A stretch of 64,000 nt of DNA from Lactonifactor sp. BIOML-A5 (GTDB lineage Bacteria > Bacillota > Clostridia > Lachnospirales > Lachnospiraceae): contig NZ_WKYV01000019.1 in the NCBI RefSeq assembly GCF_009677585.1, positions 1-64,000 on the forward strand. Direction: 5' to 3'. Of the stretch, positions 49,727 through 58,588 are shown piece by piece. The translations under genes were made by a program, and so were the position numbers. Every line of letters begins with the position of its first letter. The stretch's first letter is position 1. The notes under the pieces are model-generated. The model had not been told where the DNA came from. It worked only from the letters and a program-made list of their open reading frames with translations, and ran no database searches.

Positions 49727-51298
49727 ATGCAGGGATATCAGCTAAAGATAATAATTAAGAACAGCAAGCCGCCTATCTGGAGAAGGACGGCAGTTCCCGG
49801 GGACATCACCTTTGGGCAGCTGCACCGTGTGATACAGGCAGTGTACGGCTGGAAGGACAGTAAACCTTATATATTTGAGATTCCTCAGAAAAAGATAAAA
49901 ATAGGTCCGGCAGAGGACCAGGCAATTGCCCCCTGGCTTCAGAACCATAAATGGATCCGCTATACATATGGTTCGGAGAACCCGTGGGAACACAGAGTGG
50001 AAATAGAAAAGGAAGTAGATGATGCCTGGGGATATCCCAGGGTGGAAAAGTATAAAGGGGCAAACCTGCCGGAAGACTGCGGGGGGATTGCTGGGTACTA
50101 TGAACTGCAGGAAAAGGGAATGGCAGGGGAAGAGGAGTATTCCCTGGAGACGATAAATCAGTACCTGGCCGAACACCTGGATTTTCATAAGAACAGCGGG
50201 ACTTCTGAGGATACTGGTGAGTATACCATGGAGCGGTGGCTGATGGAAGCTCATCCTGAGGAACTGGAAGAGCTTGCAGAATTGAATCATCTGGCATCTT
50301 ATAAAAACCTGACAAAGGAAGAATTGACAGTACGGCTGAAAGAGCTTTTGCTTAACGAGGCCCATATGTCCCAGCTTCTGCTCTATGCAGGAGCAGACGA
50401 GTACAGAGTATTCCTGGAGCTTACGGCAGGCGGCCGCGGGGGACGGGCGGATTTGAATTTTGTATACCGCTCACGCCTTCTTAGAAGCTGCTGCATTCTT
50501 ACAAGGGATACTACTCTGGTGGTGCCTGAGGAGGTGAAGGCTCTCTGCCGGAAGATTATCACTCCGGAATTTGAGGCGGAACATGAAGAGATAGAAACTT
50601 TGAGAAAATACTGCAGCAGTGCCTGCTATCTGTATGGGGTAACTCCTGTTTCTCTTCTGACAAAATTATACAATCAATATGAAGGAACCCGGCTTACGGA
50701 AGAAATAATGGAAAACCGGTGCAGGGAACTGATGAATAACGGGGGGCCGGTCACAGTAATCAATGATTCTATTGTGGCAAATGAACTGCTGGAGCAGGAT
50801 GCCTACCGGATGCTTTTGCTGCTTCAGGGAACAAAACCCTACTATATCCCACCGGTTCGGGGACTCTTCCTGCAGTACGGCGTACTCTACGGGGAAGCCC
50901 CGGATCAAAACGGACTGGAACTTATCCGGTATGTGAGGGAGGATCTGGATGCCGGACAGGCCCAGGCAAACAGCTATTTTTACGAAGCCCAGGCACTGAT
51001 ACATAAAAATTATGAAATGGAAGATCTCATTGCAGCGGCCGCCAAGTATAATATTACCCCCGGCACAAAGGAACAGCTGGCTGGTCTGTCAGAAAGACTC
51101 CGCAGTGTCTGGAACCATACCAGGCGTCTGGGGGATCGGGGATACACCCCTCTGGAACTGGAGATACTTCAGAAAAAAGCAGGGCTTTCGTCCGGAGCCG
51201 GCAAGCCGGGGCCGGTACAGAAGTGCCAGAAAATCTATCCCAACGACCCATGCCCCTGCGGGAGCGGCAGGAAATATAAAAAGTGCTGCGGCAGGTAG
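49727..51298 (+). CDS. pRiA4b ORF-3-like protein with SEC-C zinc motif
   Basis: A 523-residue protein. Residues 1 to about 170 match the PRiA4_ORF3 (IS1096 TnpR-like) domain: YQLKIIIKNSKPPIWRR, FGQLHRVIQAVYGW and DDAWGYPRVE. The middle is helical and unassigned. The last 22 residues are a SEC-C zinc motif, DPCPCGSGRKYKKCC. ATG at 49727 has AAAAGGAGTAGAGCAT. The family is scattered among bacteria and sometimes next to mobile elements; its function is not known. Confidence 0.8.
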   Translation: MQGYQLKIIIKNSKPPIWRRTAVPGDITFGQLHRVIQAVYGWKDSKPYIFEIPQKKIKIGPAEDQAIAPWLQNHKWIRYTYGSENPWEHRVEIEKEVDDAWGYPRVEKYKGANLPEDCGGIAGYYELQEKGMAGEEEYSLETINQYLAEHLDFHKNSGTSEDTGEYTMERWLMEAHPEELEELAELNHLASYKNLTKEELTVRLKELLLNEAHMSQLLLYAGADEYRVFLELTAGGRGGRADLNFVYRSRLLRSCCILTRDTTLVVPEEVKALCRKIITPEFEAEHEEIETLRKYCSSACYLYGVTPVSLLTKLYNQYEGTRLTEEIMENRCRELMNNGGPVTVINDSIVANELLEQDAYRMLLLLQGTKPYYIPPVRGLFLQYGVLYGEAPDQNGLELIRYVREDLDAGQAQANSYFYEAQALIHKNYEMEDLIAAAAKYNITPGTKEQLAGLSERLRSVWNHTRRLGDRGYTPLELEILQKKAGLSSGAGKPGPVQKCQKIYPNDPCPCGSGRKYKKCCGR

Positions 51299-51390
51299 CT
51301 GCCACTATTATATTTTATATTTGAAAAATCTTGTCTTTTTCCTTATAATAGAGAAGTTAGGACTAAGTAATATAGAAAGTTGGAAGAGCC

Positions 51391-52218
51391 ATGAGCCATT
51401 CAAGTACACAGCCCTTTGTAAAATGGGCAGGGGGGAAAAGACAATTATTAGAGAAATTAAGATCACGGATGCCGTCTGCCTGCAAAAAGTACTACGAACC
51501 ATTTGTAGGAGGAGGGGCGCTGCTCTTTGACAGCAAGCCGGAACAGGCATTTATCAATGACATCAACCGTGAACTGATGCATACCTACGAGGCGATCCGG
51601 GACTCCAGGGATGAATTCATCAGCCGGATGGAAGAGATGGATCGTGTCACCTGTACCAAGGAGTTTTATTACAAGACCAGAGGACGCTACAATGAAAAGC
51701 TTTCCGGCGGTGAGTATGATGTAGAGATGGCAGTACTGTTTGTGTATCTGAATAAGCACTGCTTTAATGGGCTGTACCGGGTGAATGCAAAGGGGTTGTT
51801 TAACGTACCCTGGAATCAGAAGATATCGGGCAAATCCATTGATATAGAAAATATAAAAGCGGTTTCTTATTATCTGCAGAACGTGACCATTACTTGTCAG
51901 GATTTTGAGACAGCACTGGAAGGGGCAGGGGCTCAGGATTTTATTTATCTGGACAGTCCCTATGCGCCGCTGAATCCCACCTCGTTTGAAGCGTATACCA
52001 AGGAAGGATTTACGATTGAAGAGCACAGGCGTCTGGCGGAAGTCTTCCGCAGACTCACGGAAAAAGGCTGTTACTGTATGCTGACCAATCACAATACGGA
52101 GTTAATTCATGAATTATACGACGGTTTTTCCATGGAAGAGATCGATGTGAGGAGGGCTATTAATTCCAATGCCAGCAAACGGGTAGGCAAGGAATTGATT
52201 ATACGTAATTATCGGTAA
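51391..52218 (+). CDS. dpnM: DNA adenine methylase, DpnM/Dam-like
   Basis: A 275-residue class alpha N6-adenine methylase (D12 family). SAM-binding element FVKWAGGKRQLL near the start, YYEPFVGGGALLF, and catalytic motif D188-S189-P190-Y191 where DPPY is usual. It resembles M.DpnIIA and Dam, which methylate GATC. The next gene is a DpnA-like second methylase, but there is no endonuclease. Confidence 0.85.
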   Translation: MSHSSTQPFVKWAGGKRQLLEKLRSRMPSACKKYYEPFVGGGALLFDSKPEQAFINDINRELMHTYEAIRDSRDEFISRMEEMDRVTCTKEFYYKTRGRYNEKLSGGEYDVEMAVLFVYLNKHCFNGLYRVNAKGLFNVPWNQKISGKSIDIENIKAVSYYLQNVTITCQDFETALEGAGAQDFIYLDSPYAPLNPTSFEAYTKEGFTIEEHRRLAEVFRRLTEKGCYCMLTNHNTELIHELYDGFSMEEIDVRRAINSNASKRVGKELIIRNYR

Positions 52219-52288
52219 AGCAGACAGGGAGCAAATAACGATTCACCGGGCAGGCTTGGACGTGTCCGGACAGAGAAGGAGAGTGGGG

Positions 52289-53095
52289 ATGGACAAACTG
52301 TTTCGCTCCAGTTTAAAACCAGTTTATACAGAAGAACATATAATGCTGTACCAGGCAGACAGTCTGGAACTGCTGAAAAAGGGAATACCAGAGTCTGTGG
52401 ATATGATTTTTGCAGATCCCCCCTATTTTCTCAGCAATGACGGAATTACCTGCAAGGGCGGTAAAATGGTATCTGTGAATAAAGGGAAATGGGATCAGTG
52501 TGATTCTGTTATGGACAAACACAATTTTAACCGCAGATGGATTCGGGCCTGCAAAAAAATGCTGAAGGAAAGCGGGAGTATCTGGATATCCGGGACTCTT
52601 CACAATATTTATTCCATCGGCATGGCGCTGGAGCAGGAGGGATTTAAAATTATCAATAATATTACCTGGCAGAAAACGAACCCGCCGCCGAATCTGGCAT
52701 GCCGGTGCTTCACCCACTCTACGGAGACCATTCTCTGGGCGCAGAAGAACGAAAAAAAGGCCCGGCATCTCTTTAACTATGAAGATATGAAGGAAATGAA
52801 CGGGGGAAAGCAGATGAAGGATGTCTGGACGGGGAGCCTGACGAAGCCCTCTGAGAAGACATTTGGAAAACATCCGACCCAGAAACCGGAGTATCTGCTG
52901 GAACGCATAATACTTGCCTCAACCAAACCGGGAGATATGGTATTGGATCCCTTCTGCGGTTCCGGAACTACCGGTGTGGCGGCCAAGCGTCTGGGCCGCA
53001 GGTTTATCGGCCTGGAACGGGAGGAAGAGTATCTGAGAATCAGTGAAAAGCGTCTTTGGGCAGCCAGGGAGAGGCAGGAGGATAGCCATGAGTAA
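52289..53095 (+). CDS. dpnA: DNA adenine methylase, DpnA-like
   Basis: A 268-residue class beta methylase, the same length as I recall for M.DpnIIB. Catalytic DPPY at 43-46 (MIFADPPYFLSNDG), SAM-binding DPFCGSGTT near 220. DpnA-type enzymes can act on single-stranded DNA. ATG at 52289 has GAAGGAGAGTGGGG; an earlier in-frame start lacks it. It is followed by a lipoprotein gene rather than dpnB. Confidence 0.88.
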   Translation: MDKLFRSSLKPVYTEEHIMLYQADSLELLKKGIPESVDMIFADPPYFLSNDGITCKGGKMVSVNKGKWDQCDSVMDKHNFNRRWIRACKKMLKESGSIWISGTLHNIYSIGMALEQEGFKIINNITWQKTNPPPNLACRCFTHSTETILWAQKNEKKARHLFNYEDMKEMNGGKQMKDVWTGSLTKPSEKTFGKHPTQKPEYLLERIILASTKPGDMVLDPFCGSGTTGVAAKRLGRRFIGLEREEEYLRISEKRLWAARERQEDSHE

Positions 53096-53618
53096 AAAAA
53101 TTACAGTCTGGTTACTGGTGCTGAGTATGTTCTGTCTGCTGGCCGGGTGTCAGGGGAAGGAAGAGGAGACCAGAGAATATATAAATAAGGGGAATACATT
53201 TTCTGTCACAGTCCCAGGTGAATGGAAGATTACAGAGACAGATAATGAGGACCATCTGGTGCTGGACAACGAGGACCAGTCTCTGAGTATCCTGATTCAG
53301 CGGTTTCCCCAGGAAGGGCTGGAGGAGGAAGACGGCAGCGGACTGGAAGACTTTATGGCTGCGTATAAAAGCCAGGTTATCCCGGATCTGGCGGCCGCCG
53401 GGTCAGAGTCGGACGGGGATGCACAGCTGGAGGGAATGAAGCATGCCAGAGAAGAGGAATATAAGATGACCCAATCAGGCCAAGTCTTCAAGGCTTATAT
53501 CTTATATGTGGAATCCGATGTGGCATATTACAGTGTAGCAGTCACAGGAACCGGGGAATCCTACGATCCGGATATTGATAAGCTGAAAACAGCAGTAAAA
53601 ACACTGAAGGAGTTGTAA
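53088..53618 (+). CDS. Lipoprotein
   Basis: A 176-residue lipoprotein with lipobox LLAGC (Cys 21). The mature part (NTFSVTVPGEWKITE, SILIQRFP, YYSVAVTGTGE) resembles the PsbP/DUF1795-like fold found in Firmicute lipoproteins. It begins eight bases inside the DpnA gene with GGCAGGAGGATAGCC, so it is translated with the methylases, where an endonuclease would be expected. Confidence 0.78.
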   Translation: MSKKITVWLLVLSMFCLLAGCQGKEEETREYINKGNTFSVTVPGEWKITETDNEDHLVLDNEDQSLSILIQRFPQEGLEEEDGSGLEDFMAAYKSQVIPDLAAAGSESDGDAQLEGMKHAREEEYKMTQSGQVFKAYILYVESDVAYYSVAVTGTGESYDPDIDKLKTAVKTLKEL

Positions 53619-53626
53619 TTACCGGG

Positions 53627-53961
53627 TTGACTTACAAGTAAAAAGTGATATAATGATCCCAGAATATAAGAAAAGCTATGAAGGAAAGAGTAACTTATAG
53701 GATGCATACAGAGAGAGCGGCACATCGGTGGAAGCTGCTTATGCAAAATATCAGTGAAGACCACTCCTGGATGTTCTGCAGGATGCAGAAGATCAGCTGC
53801 ATATGAATACAGAAGCTTTCTGTTAAGTATGGCCGTATGCCTGCGTTAAAGGCTAGGATTTGATGGAATCCGAAAGTTAAAAGTTAAGGTGGAACCGTGC
53901 ATTTCAAAATAGTATGCACCCTTAGAGCTGTACAATTGTGCAGTTTTAAGGGTGCTTTTCT
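53627..53961 (+). ncRNA. T-box leader of thrS
   Basis: Promoter TTGACT (53627-53632), 16-base spacer, TATAAT (53649-53654). The leader shows the stem I marks AGAGAG and GGTGG, a specifier codon ACC (Thr) at 53760-53762 in GAAGACCACT, the T-box TGGAACCG near 53890 in the antiterminator, and a terminator GCACCCTTA/TAAGGGTGC (53916-53955) with TTTT. Uncharged tRNA-Thr would let transcription proceed into thrS. Confidence 0.9.
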
Positions 53962-54027
53962 TATATCCGCAACATGTCATTCTGCGCAGAGGACAGTTCA
54001 AAATAAAAGAACAGGAGAGAGTATATT

Positions 54028-55908
54028 ATGAGGATAACATTAAAAGATGGAACTGTGAAAGTATATGAGAGGCCGCTGACACTTGAAGAATTGGCCGGGG
54101 ACCTTTCAGAGAGGCTGAGACAACATGCAGCGGCAGGGCTTGTAGACGGAACACTGACGGATCTGAGGGAAGAGCTGACGGCAGATTGCAGCGTGGAAAT
54201 CCTGACGTTTCAGGATGAGAGAGGCAGGGACGTCTTCCGCCATACCACCGCACATATTCTGGCGCAGGCAGTGAAACGGCTGTATCCGGAGACAAAGCTG
54301 GCCATAGGGCCTGCCATCGCGGACGGCTTTTATTATGATTTTGACAGAGAAGTCCCCTTTTCCCAGGAAGAGCTTATGCTGCTGGAAAAAGAGATGCAGA
54401 GGATTGTAAAAGAAGGGTATAAGATCACACGATTTACCCTTACCAGGGAGGAAGCGCTTCAGCTGGCAGCATCCCGTGGAGAAGACTATAAAAAGGAACT
54501 GATAGAGGAGCTGCCGGAGGACGAACCCATCCGTTTTTATCAACAGGGGGAATATATTGACTTGTGCGCAGGCCCCCATCTGCTGAGCGTAGCACCAGTA
54601 AAAGCTTTTCATCTGACAAAAGTGGCCGGAGCTTACTGGAAAGGCAGCGAGAAGAATAAAATGCTTACCAGAATCTATGGCACTTCCTTTCCCAAAAAAG
54701 CAGACCTGAAAGCGTATCTGGAACAAATGGAGGAGGCAAGGAAAAGAGATCACAGAAAATTGGGGAAAGAATTGGGCCTTTTTACCTTTATGGAACAAGG
54801 GCCGGGATTCCCATTCTTTCTGCCAAAGGGAATGGTGCTGAAGAATGTTCTGATTGACTATTGGAGAGACATTCACCGGAGAGAAGGGTATGTGGAGACA
54901 TCAACGCCTGTGATGCTGAACAAAAGCCTCTGGGAAACATCGGGCCATTGGGAACACTATAAGGAAAATATGTATACTACAACTATTGATGACGAGGAGT
55001 ATGCCATCAAACCCATGAATTGTCCGGGAGGTATGCTGGTCTATCAGTCGGAACCTCGTTCCTATCGGGACCTTCCCATGCGGATCGGTGAGCTGGGACT
55101 GGTACACCGTCATGAGAAATCAGGAGCTCTTCACGGTCTGATGCGGGTGCGGTGCTTTACCCAGGACGATGCCCATATTTTTATGACAAAGGATCAGATT
55201 TTGCCGGAGATAAAGGGAGTAGTCCGGCTGATTGATCAGGTATATTCACGATTCGGATTCAAATATCATGTGGAACTTTCTACAAGGCCAGAGGACAGCA
55301 TGGGCAGTGATGAGGACTGGGAGGATGCTACCATGGGACTTAAAAGGGCCCTGGAGGAGATGGAAATTCCCTATCAGGTAAATGAGGGGGACGGGGCTTT
55401 CTACGGGCCGAAGATTGACTTTCATCTGGAAGACTCAATTGGAAGAACGTGGCAGTGCGGTACCATACAGTTGGACTTTCAGCTGCCTTTGCGGTTTCAG
55501 GCAGAATATACGGGGGAGGATGGACAGAAGCACCGTCCCATTATGATTCATAGGGTAGTATTTGGCTCAGTGGAGCGGTTTATAGGGATTCTCACAGAGC
55601 ATTTTGCAGGAAGGTTTCCTTTCTGGCTGGCACCGGTGCAGGTGAAGGTTCTCCCGGTCTCCAGAAAACACGGTGCGTATGCCGGAAATATTCTGGAGCA
55701 GCTTAAAAACCAGGGGATCCGGGCGGACATGGATATGAGAGATGAAAAAATAGGCTATAAGATCAGAGAGGCCCAGCTGGAAAAGATCCCATATATGATA
55801 GTTGTGGGAGATCGGGAGGAAACAGACGGCACCATAGCACTGAGAAGCCGGGAGGAAGGAGACCTGGGAAGTATGAAGCTGGAGGAGTTCCTGGAACGCA
55901 GCCTATAA
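54028..55908 (+). CDS. thrS: Threonyl-tRNA synthetase
   Basis: A 626-residue class II synthetase. TGS domain at the N-terminus (TLKDGTVKVYERP), editing domain with HTTAHILAQAVKRLYP, catalytic core with MNCPGGMLVY (zinc Cys), VHRHEKSGALHGLMRVRCF (motif 2), and an anticodon-binding end. It is controlled by the T-box upstream. The ATG has CAGGAGAGAGTATATT. Confidence 0.96.
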   Translation: MRITLKDGTVKVYERPLTLEELAGDLSERLRQHAAAGLVDGTLTDLREELTADCSVEILTFQDERGRDVFRHTTAHILAQAVKRLYPETKLAIGPAIADGFYYDFDREVPFSQEELMLLEKEMQRIVKEGYKITRFTLTREEALQLAASRGEDYKKELIEELPEDEPIRFYQQGEYIDLCAGPHLLSVAPVKAFHLTKVAGAYWKGSEKNKMLTRIYGTSFPKKADLKAYLEQMEEARKRDHRKLGKELGLFTFMEQGPGFPFFLPKGMVLKNVLIDYWRDIHRREGYVETSTPVMLNKSLWETSGHWEHYKENMYTTTIDDEEYAIKPMNCPGGMLVYQSEPRSYRDLPMRIGELGLVHRHEKSGALHGLMRVRCFTQDDAHIFMTKDQILPEIKGVVRLIDQVYSRFGFKYHVELSTRPEDSMGSDEDWEDATMGLKRALEEMEIPYQVNEGDGAFYGPKIDFHLEDSIGRTWQCGTIQLDFQLPLRFQAEYTGEDGQKHRPIMIHRVVFGSVERFIGILTEHFAGRFPFWLAPVQVKVLPVSRKHGAYAGNILEQLKNQGIRADMDMRDEKIGYKIREAQLEKIPYMIVVGDREETDGTIALRSREEGDLGSMKLEEFLERSL

Positions 55909-55993
55909 TCCGACAAGAAAATCCTTTTACTTCCCCCGGGTTTATATTATAATTAATCTGTATGTTAAAATAAATATAGGGAGAGGTTTTTCT

Positions 55994-57184
55994 ATGGAAC
56001 GAAAAGTAGGAACCATCTCAAGAGGAATCCGCTGCCCGATTATCCGGGAAGGGGATCCCCTTGGTGATATTGTAGTAAAGAGCGTACTGGACGCAGGAGA
56101 GAGTGAAGGATTTTCCCTGAGAGACAGGGATGTAATTGCCGTGACAGAATCAGTGGTTGCCCGTTCACAGGGAAATTATGCCTCAGTGGAGGCCATTGCA
56201 GAGGATGTTAGGAAGAAGCTGGGAGGAAAAACGATAGGAGTCATCTTCCCTATCTTATCCAGAAACCGTTTTGCAGTATGTCTGAAGGGAATCGCAAAAG
56301 GAGCGGAAAAGGTAGTCCTTATGCTGAGTTATCCCAGTGATGAGGTAGGGAATGAACTGGTATCTCTGGACAAGCTGGATGAGGCCGGCGTGAATCCCTA
56401 CAGTGATGTGCTGACACTGGAACAGTACAGAAAGCTGTTTGGAGAAAACAAGCACCCTTTCACGGGCGTTGACTATGTGGCGTATTACAGTGAGATTATC
56501 CGTAAGACCGGGGCGCAGGTGGAGGTGATCTTTGCCAACAATCCAAAAGAGATTCTGTCTTATGCGGACTGTGTCCTGTGCTGCGACATCCACTCCCGGG
56601 AGCGTACCAAACGGATTCTCAGACAGGCTGGGGCTAAGGCTGTGTGCGGCCTTGATGACATTCTCACGGCGCCGGTGGAGGGCAGCGGCTGCAATGAGAG
56701 ATACGGACTTTTGGGATCGAATAAATCAACAGAAGATACGGTAAAACTGTTCCCCAGAGACTGCAAGAACCTGGTAGAAGAGATACAGGACAAGGTTCTT
56801 AAAGCAACAGGCAAATGTGTGGAGGTTATGGTATATGGTGACGGAGCTTTTAAGGATCCCGTAGGAAAGATCTGGGAACTGGCCGACCCTTGTGTATCCG
56901 TAGCCCACACACCTGGTCTTGAGGGAACACCGAACGAAGTTAAACTAAAATATCTGGCAGACAATGATTTCAGGGAGCTGTCCGGGGAGGCGCTGAAGGA
57001 GGCCATATCCAAGAGGATCAAAGAAAAGGGCGAAAACCTTGTGGGAGATATGGCGTCTCAGGGAACCACGCCCAGACGTCTTACGGATCTCATCGGTTCT
57101 CTCTGTGATTTGACCAGCGGCTCCGGGGATAAGGGTACCCCGGTAATTCTGGTACAGGGTTACTTTGACAATTTTACGAATTAG
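55994..57184 (+). CDS. CofE-like F420-0:gamma-glutamyl ligase family protein
   Basis: A 396-residue protein of the CofE/FbiB-like ligase family: RDVIAVTESVVARSQGNY, DEVGNELVS, MVYGDGAFKDPVGKIWELAD. True CofE adds Glu to coenzyme F420, but no F420 gene is in the window and Clostridia of this kind are not known to make F420. Similar proteins are widespread in Firmicutes with unknown substrate. GGGAGAGG precedes ATG. guaA follows after 20 bases. Confidence 0.8.
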   Translation: MERKVGTISRGIRCPIIREGDPLGDIVVKSVLDAGESEGFSLRDRDVIAVTESVVARSQGNYASVEAIAEDVRKKLGGKTIGVIFPILSRNRFAVCLKGIAKGAEKVVLMLSYPSDEVGNELVSLDKLDEAGVNPYSDVLTLEQYRKLFGENKHPFTGVDYVAYYSEIIRKTGAQVEVIFANNPKEILSYADCVLCCDIHSRERTKRILRQAGAKAVCGLDDILTAPVEGSGCNERYGLLGSNKSTEDTVKLFPRDCKNLVEEIQDKVLKATGKCVEVMVYGDGAFKDPVGKIWELADPCVSVAHTPGLEGTPNEVKLKYLADNDFRELSGEALKEAISKRIKEKGENLVGDMASQGTTPRRLTDLIGSLCDLTSGSGDKGTPVILVQGYFDNFTN

Positions 57185-57204
57185 GATAAGGAGATAGATT
57201 AGGG

Positions 57205-58497
57205 ATGAAACAGGATATGATAGTAATCTTAGACTTGGGAAGCACAGAGAATACCACACTTGCGAGAGCTATCCGTGACCTGGGGGTGTACAGTGAGATT
57301 CACCCTCATGATATTACTGCCAGGGAGCTTAAAGAGCTGGAAAATGTAAAAGGCATTATTCTGAACGGCGGTGAAAACCGGGTGGTGGACGGCCAGTCCA
57401 TTGACGTGTTGCCGGAGATTTACGGCTGCGGCTATCCGGTTGCTGCCATTGATCATCAGGCGGCACAGTGTGAGACAAAGCTGGAAACACTGCCGGATAC
57501 AAACTGGCTGAAGGAATTTTTATTCACCGTCTGCAGAGCAGAGCCGAACTGGAATATGAAGAACTTTGTGGAAGACCAGGTGGAACTGGTGCGCCGCCAG
57601 GTAGGGGATAAAAAGGTATTGCTGGCACTCTCCGGCGGGGTGGATTCTTCTGTCGTGGCAGCTCTTCTTCTGAAAGCCATCGGACAGCAGCTTGTGTGTG
57701 TTCATGTAAACCACGGGCTTATGAGAAAAGGAGAGTCAGAAAGCGTTGTCTCCGTCTTCCGGGATCAGCTGAGCGCAAACCTTGTATACGTAGACGCCAC
57801 TGAGAGATTCCTTGGAAAGCTGGCCGGTGTTGCAGATCCTGAGGAGAAAAGAAAAATTATCGGAAGTGAATTCATCCGTGTCTTCGAAGAAGAGGCCAGA
57901 AAGCAAGAGGGAATTGACTTCCTGGGGCAGGGGACTATTTATCCGGATATTATAGAAAGTGGTACGAAAACCGCAAAAATGGTGAAGTCACACCACAATG
58001 TGGGCGGTCTGCCGGAAGATATGAAATTTGAGCTGGTAGAACCCCTGAAACAGCTTTTTAAAGACGAGGTACGCGCCTGCGGTCTGGAACTGGGACTTCC
58101 TGACGCCATGGTTTTTCGCCAGCCATTCCCCGGACCGGGACTGGGAGTGCGGTGTCTGGGCGCCATCACCAGAGAGCGCCTGGAGGCTGTCCGGGAAGCG
58201 GATGCGATTCTCCGGGAGGAGTTTGAAATTGCAGGCCTGAATAAAAAAGTATGGCAGTATTTTACCATAGTTCCGGACTTCAAGTCTGTGGGGGTAAAAG
58301 ACAATGCCAGATGCTTTGAGTATCCTGTGATTATCCGTGCGGTGAATACTGTGGATGCCATGACAGCTACTATCGAACAGGTAGAGTGGCCCGTGCTTCT
58401 GAAGATTACAGACCGTATCCTGAAGGAAGTGGAGAATGTAAACAGAGTCTGCTATGATCTTTCCCCCAAGCCTACGGCTACTATAGAATGGGAATAA
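57205..58497 (+). CDS. guaA: GMP synthase with truncated glutaminase domain
   Basis: A 430-residue GMP synthase against the usual 510-525. The synthetase part is normal: P-loop LLALSGGVDSS, KSHHNVGGLP, FPGPGLGVR and end KPTATIEWE. The N-terminal amidotransferase keeps its first strands (VILDLGSTENTTLARAIRDL, GIILNGG), but after GYPVAAIDHQAAQ it jumps to WLKEFLFTVC. The nucleophile Cys (normally GVCYG) and the catalytic HPE region are gone, about 90 residues. So ammonia must come from free NH4 or a separate glutaminase. Confidence 0.85.
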   Translation: MKQDMIVILDLGSTENTTLARAIRDLGVYSEIHPHDITARELKELENVKGIILNGGENRVVDGQSIDVLPEIYGCGYPVAAIDHQAAQCETKLETLPDTNWLKEFLFTVCRAEPNWNMKNFVEDQVELVRRQVGDKKVLLALSGGVDSSVVAALLLKAIGQQLVCVHVNHGLMRKGESESVVSVFRDQLSANLVYVDATERFLGKLAGVADPEEKRKIIGSEFIRVFEEEARKQEGIDFLGQGTIYPDIIESGTKTAKMVKSHHNVGGLPEDMKFELVEPLKQLFKDEVRACGLELGLPDAMVFRQPFPGPGLGVRCLGAITRERLEAVREADAILREEFEIAGLNKKVWQYFTIVPDFKSVGVKDNARCFEYPVIIRAVNTVDAMTATIEQVEWPVLLKITDRILKEVENVNRVCYDLSPKPTATIEWE

Positions 58498-58588
58498 AGC
58501 CTGAAATGGCTGGTTGATATGAACTGTCGGGGCCGGCTGGAAAGTATTCCTGCCGGCCCTGTTCGATGCAGCAAATTCAGGAGGTGTT

